Below are positions 25,418 through 34,289 of a stretch of DNA of 49,898 nt, piece after piece (within the stretch, counting starts at the first letter, position 1; each line of letters starts with the position of its first letter). Location of the stretch: the NCBI GenBank assembly GCA_022600575.1, contig JAHZKF010000011.1, forward strand, positions 1-49,898, read 5' to 3'. The stretch comes from Gammaproteobacteria bacterium (lineage in GTDB: Bacteria > Pseudomonadota > Gammaproteobacteria > Legionellales > Legionellaceae). The notes beneath the pieces are model-generated. The model saw only the letters and a list, made by a program, of their open reading frames with translations, made no database searches and was not told the origin of the DNA. Made by a program: the position numbers and the translations under genes.

Positions 25418-27541
25418 GTGGAGCACTTTAAGGAATTGCACGATGAATTGGTGCGTTACCTTGAACCTAAGCACGTTGAACAATGTCATCAAGCGTATAT
25501 GCTTGCTGAAAAAGGACATTCTGGACAAATGCGTCGCTCAGGTGAGCCTTATATTACACATCCTGTTGCAGCAGCGTTGATTCTTGCCAAAATGCGCCTG
25601 GATTATCAAACCATTATGGCGACGTTGTTGCATGATGTCATTGAAGATACTTCTGTGAGTCATGAGGCTGTGGCACGTGTGTTTGGCGAAGAAATCGCAG
25701 CCTTGGTTGATGGTGTTACTAAACTCACAAAAATTAAGTTTGAATCACGAGCAGAAGCGCAAGCCGAAAACTTTCGTAAAATGATTTTGGCGATGGTGAA
25801 AGATATTCGTGTGATTTTGGTGAAGTTGGCTGACAGATTACACAATATGCAAACGCTTGGTGTCATGCCTGCTGCTAAAAGACATCGTATTGCCATTGAA
25901 ACTCTTGAAATTTATGCGCCTATCGCTAATCGCCTTGGCATGCATGCGATGTATACCGGCCTCGAAGACTTGGGATTTAAAGCACTTTATCCCATGCGTT
26001 ATCGCGCTATCAAATCAGCTGTTGAAAAAGCACGTGGTAATCGTCGAGAGCTGACACAACGCATTGAACAAGATTTACAGCAAGCACTGGATGCACTTTC
26101 TATTCCCTATGAACACGTATTTGGTCGTCAAAAGCATTTATATAGTTTATATCGGAAAATGCGTCAAAAAAAAGCAGCTTTTTCTGAAATTGTAGATGTA
26201 TTTGCATTTCGGGTGATCACTGAAGATATTGATGCTTGTTACCGTGTGGTTGGTGCTTTGCATCGTACATATAAACCGGTTCCTCAGCGTTTTAAAGATT
26301 ATATTGGTATTCCAAAAGTAAATGGTTATCAGTCACTACATACCACATTGTTTGGTCCGTTTGGTGTGCCGCTTGAGGTTCAAATTAGAACGCAAGAAAT
26401 GGATAAGGTGGCTGACAATGGGGTTGCTGCCCATTGGATTTATAAATCCACCGGAACAGAAGTGAACGAAGCGCAATTAAGAGCACGTGAGTGGGTGCAG
26501 CGCTTGCTTGATATGCAACAAAATACAGGCGATTCACTTGAATTTATTGAAAACGTTAAAATAGATTTGTTCCCAGATGAAGTGTATGTCTTTACGCCTA
26601 AAGGCCATATTATGGAATTGTCTAAAGGTGCGACCCCCGTTGATTTTGCTTATGCGGTCCACTCTGATATTGGAAACAGTTGTGTTGCAGCGAAAGTCAA
26701 TCGACGGTTGGTTCCGCTTAGTATTCCATTAACGAATGGACAGACAGTTGAAATTATTACAGCAGCGCATGCACACCCGAATCCTTCATGGCTTAATTTT
26801 GTCGTCACAGGAAAAGCGCGCAGTAATATTCGTAATGTATTGAAAACACAAAAACATACTGAATCAGTCATGATGGGCCAGCGTTTTTTAGAACAAGCTT
26901 TCGTAGAACTCTCGCGAGATTATAAAGAGGTTCCTTTAGAGTCGATGGAAGCTTTGCTTGAAGATTTAAATTACAAAACGTTAGATGATTTGTTGTATGC
27001 GGTTGGTATTGGCGATCAAATGCCAATGGTCATTGCGAAACGTTTGGTGTTAACCCAGGAGGGCAATGTACTTGAGCTATCGAATGATGATAATCCGTTA
27101 GCGATTAAAGGTACAGAAGGCATGGTGGTTCATTTTGCTGAATGTTGCCAACCGATTCCGGGTGATAATATTGTCGGTCGTTTTCAACAAGGACACGGCA
27201 TTTTGGTTCACTCAAGTGATTGTGCTGTGGTGAACAAAGGTCGTACGAGCCCAGAGCAGTTTGTTTCAATGCGTTGGGACGATCAGGTGCAAGGAGAGTT
27301 TTGGGTTGATATTACCGTTGAAGTGGCGAATGAGCGAGGTATGATGGGGATACTTGCAACGGCTATTTCAGAGGCTGAATCCAATATTGGTAATATTAGT
27401 GTTGATCCTCGTGACGGGCGGCATAATGCTGTGACGTTTTCAATTAGTGTTTTGGGGCGAGATCATCTTGCGCGCGTGATGCGTCGTTTGCGTGCCAATA
27501 ATAAGGTGACACGACTTTACCGGAAAAAACAGGGGGATTAA
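25418..27541 (+). CDS. spoT: Bifunctional (p)ppGpp synthetase/hydrolase SpoT
   Basis: Stringent response enzyme of about 707 aa. Domains in order: HD hydrolase (GEPYITHPVAAAL, LLHDVIEDT), synthetase (VPQRFKDYIGIPKVNGYQSL, EVQIRT), TGS (DEVYVFTPKGHIMELSKGATPVDFAYAVHSDIG region), and a C-terminal ACT domain. The RFKD motif in the synthetase site is the bifunctional RxKD type, not the EFDD of monofunctional RelA. The frame is open to a TTG at 25358, overlapping rpoZ. GTG 25418 has GGGAG seven bases upstream and gives a family-length protein; ATG 25400 is the alternative. In Legionella SpoT links fatty-acid starvation to differentiation. Confidence 0.93.
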   Translation: MEHFKELHDELVRYLEPKHVEQCHQAYMLAEKGHSGQMRRSGEPYITHPVAAALILAKMRLDYQTIMATLLHDVIEDTSVSHEAVARVFGEEIAALVDGVTKLTKIKFESRAEAQAENFRKMILAMVKDIRVILVKLADRLHNMQTLGVMPAAKRHRIAIETLEIYAPIANRLGMHAMYTGLEDLGFKALYPMRYRAIKSAVEKARGNRRELTQRIEQDLQQALDALSIPYEHVFGRQKHLYSLYRKMRQKKAAFSEIVDVFAFRVITEDIDACYRVVGALHRTYKPVPQRFKDYIGIPKVNGYQSLHTTLFGPFGVPLEVQIRTQEMDKVADNGVAAHWIYKSTGTEVNEAQLRAREWVQRLLDMQQNTGDSLEFIENVKIDLFPDEVYVFTPKGHIMELSKGATPVDFAYAVHSDIGNSCVAAKVNRRLVPLSIPLTNGQTVEIITAAHAHPNPSWLNFVVTGKARSNIRNVLKTQKHTESVMMGQRFLEQAFVELSRDYKEVPLESMEALLEDLNYKTLDDLLYAVGIGDQMPMVIAKRLVLTQEGNVLELSNDDNPLAIKGTEGMVVHFAECCQPIPGDNIVGRFQQGHGILVHSSDCAVVNKGRTSPEQFVSMRWDDQVQGEFWVDITVEVANERGMMGILATAISEAESNIGNISVDPRDGRHNAVTFSISVLGRDHLARVMRRLRANNKVTRLYRKKQGD

Positions 27542-27921
27542 TGAGAGAAGTAATTGATACTGATCATGCACCAGAACCTATTGGGGTTTATAGTCAGGCG
27601 GTACGCTTTGGAGATCTTTTGCATGTGTCAGGACAAATTCCACTGCATCCTGAAACCATGGTTTTATCTGACAGTTCTATGGAAGCGCAAGTGAACCAAG
27701 TGTTTGATAATTTAGCAGCGGTGTGTAGTGCTGCTGGTGGTAATTTAAAGCAAGTGGTTAAACTGACGGTCTACTTAATTGATTTAGCGGATGTTGCTTG
27801 TGTTAATCAAGCAATGAAAGAGCGTTTTTCAGAACCATACCCAGCGCGAGTGACGATTGGGGCATCTGCATTACCACGTGGCGCACGGGTTGAAATTGAT
27901 GCCATAATGGCATGCCTTTAA
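27541..27921 (+). CDS. ridA: RidA-family enamine/imine deaminase
   Basis: A 126-aa Rid protein that hydrolyses reactive 2-aminoacrylate-type enamines made by PLP enzymes. Motifs: PIGVYSQAVRFGDLLHVSGQIP (about 13-34), VVKLTVYLIDL, and the C-terminal PARVTIGASALPRGARVEIDAIM with the substrate-binding Arg (about residue 103). The start overlaps the last base of the spoT stop. The spoT-ridA pairing is common in proteobacteria. Confidence 0.94.
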   Translation: MREVIDTDHAPEPIGVYSQAVRFGDLLHVSGQIPLHPETMVLSDSSMEAQVNQVFDNLAAVCSAAGGNLKQVVKLTVYLIDLADVACVNQAMKERFSEPYPARVTIGASALPRGARVEIDAIMACL

Positions 27922-27937
27922 TGAAGAGGTGAATGGG

Positions 27938-28342
27938 ATGGGATTACTCTTATTTTTCGTGGTTTTTTCTGCAATATTTCTTTTATTTGCAGATGAAATG
28001 TCAGCCTTTTTTAAAAAATGGTATGCCGTATATTGGATTCGCGTGACGGTACCACTTGTGGTGATTTCGTGGATGTGGATTTGGAATGACGAGCTGATTC
28101 CGCTCATATTAGAGTGGTTACAAGGAAACGTTATTTTTCTGATAACTCGCTTGGAAAATCTGTTGCCTCAAGCGATACATCGGGTGGCTGATATCGTTGG
28201 ATTGTTTATTTTGGCAAGTGTGCCTGCTTGGCTTTTGTTCTGGAAGTTTAGCCGAGAGGTTGTAACAAAGTCACAAAAAGAAATACTTGTGAATGTTTAT
28301 GCCTTTTCTTGGGTGTTTTTTACGGTTCTATTATTAGCTTAA
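27938..28342 (+). CDS. Small membrane protein of unknown function
   Basis: No family recognised. From ATG 27938 the product is 134 aa with about four hydrophobic segments (roughly residues 1-18, 30-48, 84-100 and 118-134) and few charged residues. GAGGTG at 27926-27931 lies six bases before this ATG, which is better than the GTG at 27929. It follows ridA by 16 bases and so is probably the last gene of the gmk-rpoZ-spoT-ridA transcript. Confidence 0.7.
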   Translation: MGLLLFFVVFSAIFLLFADEMSAFFKKWYAVYWIRVTVPLVVISWMWIWNDELIPLILEWLQGNVIFLITRLENLLPQAIHRVADIVGLFILASVPAWLLFWKFSREVVTKSQKEILVNVYAFSWVFFTVLLLA

Positions 28343-28408
28343 TGAAAGCAATAGAGGCGGGTTAAATTGTCTAGATGCTTTGTATAAAGCCTGTTTCTTC
28401 TACACAAG

Positions 28409-28443
28409 TTTTAATGGATGTATTATTGATACATCCATTAAAA
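28409..28443. repeat. Perfect 15-bp inverted repeat with 5-base loop
   Basis: TTTTAATGGATGTAT (28409-28423) pairs perfectly with ATACATCCATTAAAA (28429-28443) around TATTG. It lies between convergent genes. Because A residues, not T residues, follow the right arm on either strand, it does not look like a standard intrinsic terminator, although a long hairpin could still stop or stabilise both transcripts. Confidence 0.8.
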
Positions 28444-28478
28444 AGGTAGGGATGCATCAGTCAGTGGTTATTTACATT

Positions 28479-29069
28479 TTAACTAGAAGCTTGTTTGGGT
28501 ACGGCAATGACTTGCATGATGCCAAATGAGCCTGATTTGCTGAGTGTGATTAAGAGTTCAACGTTTAAGGCCTGTAGTAACTGCTTTTCTTTATTTTGAT
28601 AGGTCACTTTGAGCGGAATAGAGACTTTCCACTGTTTTTCTTTAATATTTTTAATTTTAGCGGTACCGTTTATTTGACTTGTGACCGTTAATTGACTCTC
28701 GCGGATGGCCTCGAGATTACCAGAGGTTTTAAGTGCTTCGTTGAATGCTTTCCATCCTTGAGAAGTATAGCAATTTTTGAGTGCATCTAGTTCTGTTTTT
28801 AAATTTGTAGGGTTAAATTGAAAGGATTGAACAGCTGCATTTTCTGCCCAGGTAGAAATGAGGGTTTGTTCAACGGTATCGGTGTCTTTGGATAGTTTAT
28901 ACTGACAATTAATATCAGAAGGTGACACTTGTTTGGCTTCTACTGGCGCTAAAGGTTTAGTTGTAGTCAGTGCTTCTGGGGTGTCATTGGCGGCCGCAGG
29001 AGGTGTATCAGCAAAACAAAAAATGGGTAGAAACATAAGCCAAATGATGGCAGCGAATCTTTTTTTCAT
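28479..29069 (-). CDS. Periplasmic DotI/IcmL-family protein
   Basis: A 196-aa exported protein. A signal peptide covers about residues 1-20 (basic KKR, hydrophobic core, cleavage near CFADT), then a Pro/Thr/Ala-rich linker to about 50. The rest matches the DotI/IcmL fold pattern: WAENAAVQSFQFNPTNLKTE (about 74-93), YTSQGWKAFNEALKTSGNL (about 99-117), and strands ending in WKVSIPLKVTYQNK. In Legionella IcmL/DotI is an inner-membrane core part of the Dot/Icm type IVB system, but that protein has a membrane anchor; this looks like a soluble paralogue. No other dot/icm genes lie here. AAGGAG precedes the ATG. Confidence 0.75.
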   Translation of the reverse strand: MKKRFAAIIWLMFLPIFCFADTPPAAANDTPEALTTTKPLAPVEAKQVSPSDINCQYKLSKDTDTVEQTLISTWAENAAVQSFQFNPTNLKTELDALKNCYTSQGWKAFNEALKTSGNLEAIRESQLTVTSQINGTAKIKNIKEKQWKVSIPLKVTYQNKEKQLLQALNVELLITLSKSGSFGIMQVIAVPKQASS

Positions 29070-29147
29070 TGAAACAGCTCCTTTGTTTATAAAAAAATAT
29101 ATTTTTATCTATTCATCATGAAGTAAATTGAACAAATTCGCCAGTTT

Positions 29148-29192
29148 TTTTAAAATCCTTTAGGGGGGAGGTTGCTTGTGAGGATTTTAAAA
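29148..29192. repeat. 12-bp inverted repeat upstream of the FMN glutamate-synthase-like gene
   Basis: TTTTAAAATCCT (29148-29159) and AGGATTTTAAAA (29181-29192) are perfect reverse complements separated by 21 bases that include a run of six G. The element sits 48 bases before the ATG at 29240 in the divergent promoter region. A possible -35 (TTGTGA, 29176-29181) and -10-like TAATAA (29199-29204) overlap or follow its right arm, so it could be an operator or a leader hairpin. Confidence 0.65.
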
Positions 29193-29239
29193 TCATGCTA
29201 ATAATTTCCCTATATGCTGCATAATATAAGGATATAATC

Positions 29240-30811
29240 ATGCGAAGACAATGGTATCTTGGCTTAGGCTTATTGTTGCTGGTTGTTTTCTTGCTGTTTG
29301 CTATGTGGCACGATATTCGTTGGTTTTTTTTAATGCTCGTGCCTCTGATTGGTCTGTGGTTTTATGATATTACACAAACCAAGCATACGATTTTGCGTAA
29401 TTTTCCGGTAATGGGACATATGCGCTATATTCTTGAATTTTTTAGACCAGAAATTCAACAATATTTTATTGCTGATGATGAAGAAGAGCGTCCATTTAAC
29501 CGAGAAATTCGGTCGCTCATTTATCAGCGCGCTAAAAACATTCGAGATACAGTGCCCTTTGGGACTGAACGAGACATTTTAGAGGTAGGATATACGTGGG
29601 TTGAGCACTCGCTTGCACCTAAGGTAGCACTTGAATCAGGGGCGCGTGTTCTCGTGGGGGGCGCTGATTGTAAACAGCCGTATGAGGCATCGCGTTTAAA
29701 TATTTCGGCGATGAGTTTTGGTGCGCTCTCAGAAAATGCAATTATGGCTCTTAATCAAGGGGCTCAATTAGGCGGTTTTGCCCATAATACAGGTGAAGGG
29801 GGCTTAAGTACGCACCATTTACAAGGAGGTGATTTAATCTTTCAACTCGGAACGGCCTATTTTGGGTGTCGAGATGATGAAGGACGTTTTGATGAGGCTG
29901 AGTTTCAAATAGAAGCGAAACGTCCTGAAGTTAAAATGATTGAGATTAAACTCTCACAAGGTGCTAAACCTTCACATGGAGGTATTTTACCTGCCGTTAA
30001 ATTAACCCCTGAAATTGCACGTGTACGTAAGGTCTCAATGGGGCATGATGTGATTTCTCCGGCTGCTCACACCGCCTTTAATTCACCGAAGGGGTTAATC
30101 GAGTTTGTGGCGCGGTTGCGCGATCTCTCGGGAGGTAAGCCGGTTGGTTTTAAACTGTGTGTGGGGCAAAAAAGTGAGTTCTTAGGGATTTGCAAAGCCA
30201 TGATAGCGCTTGATTGTTATCCTGATTTTATTACAGTGGATGGAGCTGAAGGGGGTACGGGAGCAGCACCATTAGAATATACCAATCGTATGGGTGAGCC
30301 GCTTGAGTCAGCCCTTATTTTTGTACATAACGCCTTAGTGGGGACAGGGCTGCGCGATAAAATGCGCATTATTTGTAGTGGAAAAATCACAACTGGATTT
30401 AATATTATTGCGCATTTAGCAATGGGGGCTGATTTATGTAATGCGGCTCGGACCATGATGATGGCAATTGGTTGTGTGCAATCTAAGCAATGTCATGCGA
30501 ACACCTGCCCAACAGGGATAGCAACACAAGATAAACGTTTGCAAAAAGGGCTTGTGGTTGAACAGAAAAAACATCGAGTGATGAACTTTCACAAAAACAC
30601 CATGAAAAGCTTTTTAGAATTATTGGGAAGTATGGGACTTGAGTCGCCTGATGAATTAACACCTGCGCACGTGATTAGACGAGTGGATTATGATGTGGTG
30701 AAGCCGTTTAGCGAGGCTTATTTATACCTTGAACCAGGGCAGTTATTAGGGAAAAAAATACCTGATGGTTATCGTAAGTATTGGGATGCCGCGAGCGCTG
30801 ATAAGTTCTAG
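29240..30811 (+). CDS. FMN-binding glutamate-synthase-like membrane protein
   Basis: A 523-aa protein with two N-terminal membrane segments (about 5-45) followed by the FMN-barrel domain of glutamate synthase large subunits. Motifs: NISAMSFGALSENAIMALNQGA, HNTGEGGLS (about 180-188), EIKLSQGAKPSHGG (about 234-247), DGAEGGTGAAP (about 334-344), and a Cys set CVQSKQCHANTCPTG near 412-426 that would hold a 3Fe-4S cluster. The amidotransferase and GXGXG-repeat domains are absent, so ammonia channelling from glutamine is not expected. The family is widespread but its reaction is unsettled. AAGGA lies shortly before the ATG. Confidence 0.88.
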   Translation: MRRQWYLGLGLLLLVVFLLFAMWHDIRWFFLMLVPLIGLWFYDITQTKHTILRNFPVMGHMRYILEFFRPEIQQYFIADDEEERPFNREIRSLIYQRAKNIRDTVPFGTERDILEVGYTWVEHSLAPKVALESGARVLVGGADCKQPYEASRLNISAMSFGALSENAIMALNQGAQLGGFAHNTGEGGLSTHHLQGGDLIFQLGTAYFGCRDDEGRFDEAEFQIEAKRPEVKMIEIKLSQGAKPSHGGILPAVKLTPEIARVRKVSMGHDVISPAAHTAFNSPKGLIEFVARLRDLSGGKPVGFKLCVGQKSEFLGICKAMIALDCYPDFITVDGAEGGTGAAPLEYTNRMGEPLESALIFVHNALVGTGLRDKMRIICSGKITTGFNIIAHLAMGADLCNAARTMMMAIGCVQSKQCHANTCPTGIATQDKRLQKGLVVEQKKHRVMNFHKNTMKSFLELLGSMGLESPDELTPAHVIRRVDYDVVKPFSEAYLYLEPGQLLGKKIPDGYRKYWDAASADKF

Positions 30812-30895
30812 GGATGATGATTTGCTTTGACAGATTCTGGTTTCGGCCGTAATCTAGAGCATCAGTTAAGGATGTTTTTTTAAGGCATGGCAGCC

Positions 30896-32818
30896 ATGAC
30901 AGAATCAACGCTATATCCCGTTCCCAAAGCATTTGAAAAAAAAGCACGTATTACCTCAGAAGTTTATGAAAAAATGTACCGTGCTTCATGTGATGATCCC
31001 AGTTCTTTTTGGGATGAACAAGCGCGGCAGTATACGTCGTGGCAAAAACCTTGGCAGAAAACCTTTGAAGGTGACTTTAAGACACATGATATTTCATGGT
31101 TTGTCGGAGGAAAACTCAATGCTTGTTATAATTGTGTCGATAGGCATCTTGAGACACGTGGTCATCAAACAGCTTTAATTTGGGAAGGGAACCAGCCAGA
31201 GGAGCAGCGACGTTTAACGTATTTAGAATTACACGAACAAGTGTGTCGGTTGGCTAATGTTTTAAAGTCTGAAGGTGTTTTAGCTGGTGATAGAGTTGGC
31301 ATTTATTTGCCAATGGTGCCTGAAGCATTTGTTGCGATGCTTGCTTGTGCGCGGATTGGGGCGATTCACTCAGTGGTGTTTGGCGGTTTTTCGGCAGAAG
31401 CGTTGAGTAATCGTTTGAGTGATGCACAATGTAAATTACTGATTACAGCTGATGGTAGTTATCGGGGTGATAAAAAGATTGATTTTAAAACTCAGGTAGA
31501 TAAAGCATTAGCAACTTCACCAATGGTGGAACGTGTTTTAGTGGTTGAGCGAACGGGGGCTGATATTGCATGGCAGCCATCTCGGGATGTGTGGTACCAC
31601 AAGGCATTGGCTGCTGCATCTGTTGATTGTGAGCCGATGTGGATGGATGCGAGTTCCCCCTTATTTATTTTATACACCTCAGGTTCAACAGGAAAGCCAA
31701 AGGGCATTTTACATGCAACTGGTGGCTATTTAGTGTACGCCGCAATGACCTATGCCTTGGTGTTTGATCATCAACAAGATGATATCTATTGGTGTACAGC
31801 TGATGTAGGTTGGATTACTGGGCACTCTTATGGTGTTTACGGGCCGCTTACTAATGGTGCGAGTGTATTGTTGTATGAAGGCATTCCTAATTACCCAACA
31901 CCTGCACGATTTTGGGAAATCATAGATAAACATCAGGTGAGTGTTTTTTACACAGCACCTACGGCACTGAGAAGTTTAAGAGGTGAGGGAGATGCGTTTG
32001 TGCAATCAACTTCGCGTAAAAGTCTACGGCTTTTGGGGGCGGTGGGAGAGCCAATTAACCCAGATGTTTGGGTGTGGTACCACAAAGTGGTGGGTGAGAA
32101 CCGTTGCCCAATTGTAAATACGTGGTGGCAGACAGAAACGGGCGGCATTTTGATTACACCGTTACCAGGTGCGATGGCGCTTAAAGCAGGTAGTGCAGGG
32201 AAGCCTTTTTTTGGAGTGGTGCCGGATATTGTTGATGGACGTTTGGTGATTAAAAAGCCTTGGCCTGGCATGATGAAAACAGTTTATGGCGATAAGGCTC
32301 GATTTATTAATACTTATTTGAGTGATGTACCTGGTGCTTACTTAACCGGTGATTTGGCAACATGTGATGTATCGGGTGATTTTTGGATTAAGGGCCGTTC
32401 AGATGACGTGATTAAAGTGTCAGGACATAGATTAGGTACAGAAGAGCTTGAAAGTGCGCTGGTTTCATCCCCTGAAGTATCAGAAGCGGCTGTGGTAGGC
32501 GTGCCTGATGCGATAAAAGGAGAGTCGATTCATGCTTTTGTAACGTTACAAGGAGGCGTGGATGCGAGTGATGATTTAAAAAAAGGGTTGGTTGCACATG
32601 TGCGAGCTGTCATTGGGCCGATTGCAACACTTGAAACCATTCAGTGGGCAAATGATTTACCTAAAACGCGCTCAGGAAAAATTATGCGGCGCTTACTGCG
32701 ACAAATTGCAAGTGGCCAAACGAAGGATTTTGGAGACTTATCAACGCTTGCACAACCTAGCGTGATACAACAATTGGTTTTGAATGCGCTTAAAACAGGC
32801 GCTAAAGAGGGGTTATGA
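30896..32818 (+). CDS. acs: Acetyl-CoA synthetase
   Basis: AMP-forming acetate:CoA ligase, about 640 aa. Motifs along the chain: NCVDRHLETRG, the P-loop-like LYTSGSTGKPKGILHATGG (about 260-280), WCTADVGWITGHSYGVYGPL, WWQTETGG (about 408-415), VSGHRLGT, and the C-terminal KTRSGKIMRRLLR, whose Lys is the acetylation-regulated catalytic residue. A short segment after FFGVVPDIV is missing relative to enteric Acs. ATG 30896 gives the usual MTEST-type start; an ATG at 30887 lies only one base after AAGG and is less likely. The next gene overlaps by four bases. Confidence 0.93.
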   Translation: MTESTLYPVPKAFEKKARITSEVYEKMYRASCDDPSSFWDEQARQYTSWQKPWQKTFEGDFKTHDISWFVGGKLNACYNCVDRHLETRGHQTALIWEGNQPEEQRRLTYLELHEQVCRLANVLKSEGVLAGDRVGIYLPMVPEAFVAMLACARIGAIHSVVFGGFSAEALSNRLSDAQCKLLITADGSYRGDKKIDFKTQVDKALATSPMVERVLVVERTGADIAWQPSRDVWYHKALAAASVDCEPMWMDASSPLFILYTSGSTGKPKGILHATGGYLVYAAMTYALVFDHQQDDIYWCTADVGWITGHSYGVYGPLTNGASVLLYEGIPNYPTPARFWEIIDKHQVSVFYTAPTALRSLRGEGDAFVQSTSRKSLRLLGAVGEPINPDVWVWYHKVVGENRCPIVNTWWQTETGGILITPLPGAMALKAGSAGKPFFGVVPDIVDGRLVIKKPWPGMMKTVYGDKARFINTYLSDVPGAYLTGDLATCDVSGDFWIKGRSDDVIKVSGHRLGTEELESALVSSPEVSEAAVVGVPDAIKGESIHAFVTLQGGVDASDDLKKGLVAHVRAVIGPIATLETIQWANDLPKTRSGKIMRRLLRQIASGQTKDFGDLSTLAQPSVIQQLVLNALKTGAKEGL

Positions 32819-34200
32819 GCCAGGATGTATTTATTAATCGTATTTTAAATTTAAAAAAAATCAAAGTGATTGGCTTGGATATGGATCATACCTTGATTCG
32901 ATATAAAACAGAGCACTTTGAGGCATTGGTGTTTGAGTTGGTGGTTGAAGCTTTAATTAAAACCAAACAATATCCTGAGCAAATTCGTCAGTTTAAATTT
33001 AACATGCAAGATGCCATTCGTGGTTTAGTGATTGATAGTGAGCACGGTAATATCTTAAAGCTTAATCGGTATGCGGCAATTCGACAGAGTTATCATGGTA
33101 CAAAACCCATTGACTTTAAGACGCAGCAGCGCTTTTATGGGAGCACTTATATTGATTTGAATAACTCAAATTATCGTGTGATTGATACCTCATTCTCGAT
33201 TGCATTTTGTGTGTTATACCGGCAGTTAGTTGATTTGAAAGATGCAGATGAGGGTGCATTACCCAACTATCGGATGATTGCAGATGATGTGCTCATGGTG
33301 GTTGATGAGGTGCATGCAGATGGTAGTTTGAAACAAAAAATAGCTAAAAATCTGTCTCATTTTGTGATTAAAGATGCAGGCTTGGTTGAGGCTATGGCGC
33401 GTTTTATTCGATATGGTAAAAAAATATTAATTATTACGAATTCTGAGTATACCTATACAAAAATATTGTTAGATTATGCGATTAATCCTTTTTTACCCAA
33501 GGGACAAACGTGGGAAAACTTTTTTGAATATGTGATTGCCCAATCGGTTAAGCCTCGTTTTTTTTATGATACGTTGCGGTTTTTAAGTATTGATACAAAA
33601 ACAGGTGCGATGAGTAATTTAACAGGCCCTCTACTACCAGGTGTGTATCAAGGGGGGAATGCGGTGCAATTAACGGATGCATTAGGCCTTGGAGGAGATG
33701 AAATTCTTTATATAGGAGATCATATTTATGGTGATCTGCTTCGTTTAAAAAAGGCATGTAACTGGCGCACGGCGTTGGTCGTTGAAGAACTTGGAACTGA
33801 GATTAAAGCACAAAAAAAAGCGGCTGAAGTTGAGAAAAATATTTTTGAGCAGATGAAGAAAAAACGTACACTAGAGAAACAACATGTTAAGTTATTAACA
33901 TCTAGGTTAGATGAAAAAACAGATAAATATGATGATAAAATTCGCGAGATACAAGATAAAATCAATGTGCTTGATACGCATATTTCTGAGTTATTAACGG
34001 AAGAGCGGCAGTTTTATAATGCCACCTGGGGACAAGTGTTTCGTGCAGGTGCTGAAGAAAGTTATTTTGCGCAGCAAGTTGATCGTTATGCTTGTATTTA
34101 TATGGAAAAGTTAATTGATTTGTTTGCTTGTTCACCGCTTACTTATTTTCGTGCAGACAGACGTGTTTTGCCTCACGATGTTGCGTATCCCTCTGTTTGA
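32815..34200 (+). CDS. HAD-IG family cytosolic 5'-nucleotidase
   Basis: A 461-aa haloacid-dehalogenase phosphatase of the purine 5'-nucleotidase (IMP/GMP-specific) type. The nucleophile motif is GLDMDHTLIRY with D22 and D24; further motifs are ILIITNSEYTYT (motif II) and ILYIGDHIYGDLL (about 299-311, motif IV). A charged coiled-coil stretch runs from about 335 to 400. Proteins of this group are typical of eukaryotes and of Legionella, and a Legionella pneumophila member has been structurally characterised. It overlaps acs as ATGA, so the two are coupled; the metabolic logic of the pairing is unclear. Confidence 0.9.
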   Translation: MSQDVFINRILNLKKIKVIGLDMDHTLIRYKTEHFEALVFELVVEALIKTKQYPEQIRQFKFNMQDAIRGLVIDSEHGNILKLNRYAAIRQSYHGTKPIDFKTQQRFYGSTYIDLNNSNYRVIDTSFSIAFCVLYRQLVDLKDADEGALPNYRMIADDVLMVVDEVHADGSLKQKIAKNLSHFVIKDAGLVEAMARFIRYGKKILIITNSEYTYTKILLDYAINPFLPKGQTWENFFEYVIAQSVKPRFFYDTLRFLSIDTKTGAMSNLTGPLLPGVYQGGNAVQLTDALGLGGDEILYIGDHIYGDLLRLKKACNWRTALVVEELGTEIKAQKKAAEVEKNIFEQMKKKRTLEKQHVKLLTSRLDEKTDKYDDKIREIQDKINVLDTHISELLTEERQFYNATWGQVFRAGAEESYFAQQVDRYACIYMEKLIDLFACSPLTYFRADRRVLPHDVAYPSV

Positions 34201-34289
34201 GCAGTATTTAGAGAACCTGCTACACTTAAAATATAGATCAAATTATAATCAAATAGATTTTATTTTGATTTACTGAGTGGAGGTTCAAA

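Noticed and set aside
28377..28390. GCTTT/AAAGC hairpin as terminator of the spoT-ridA transcript.
   Set aside because: Only five pairs with AT-rich stem and a mixed CTGTTTCTTCT tail; too weak.
31948..32271. A 107-codon minus-strand frame inside acs.
   Set aside because: It is antisense to the conserved WWQTETGG region; no start signals or recognisable protein.
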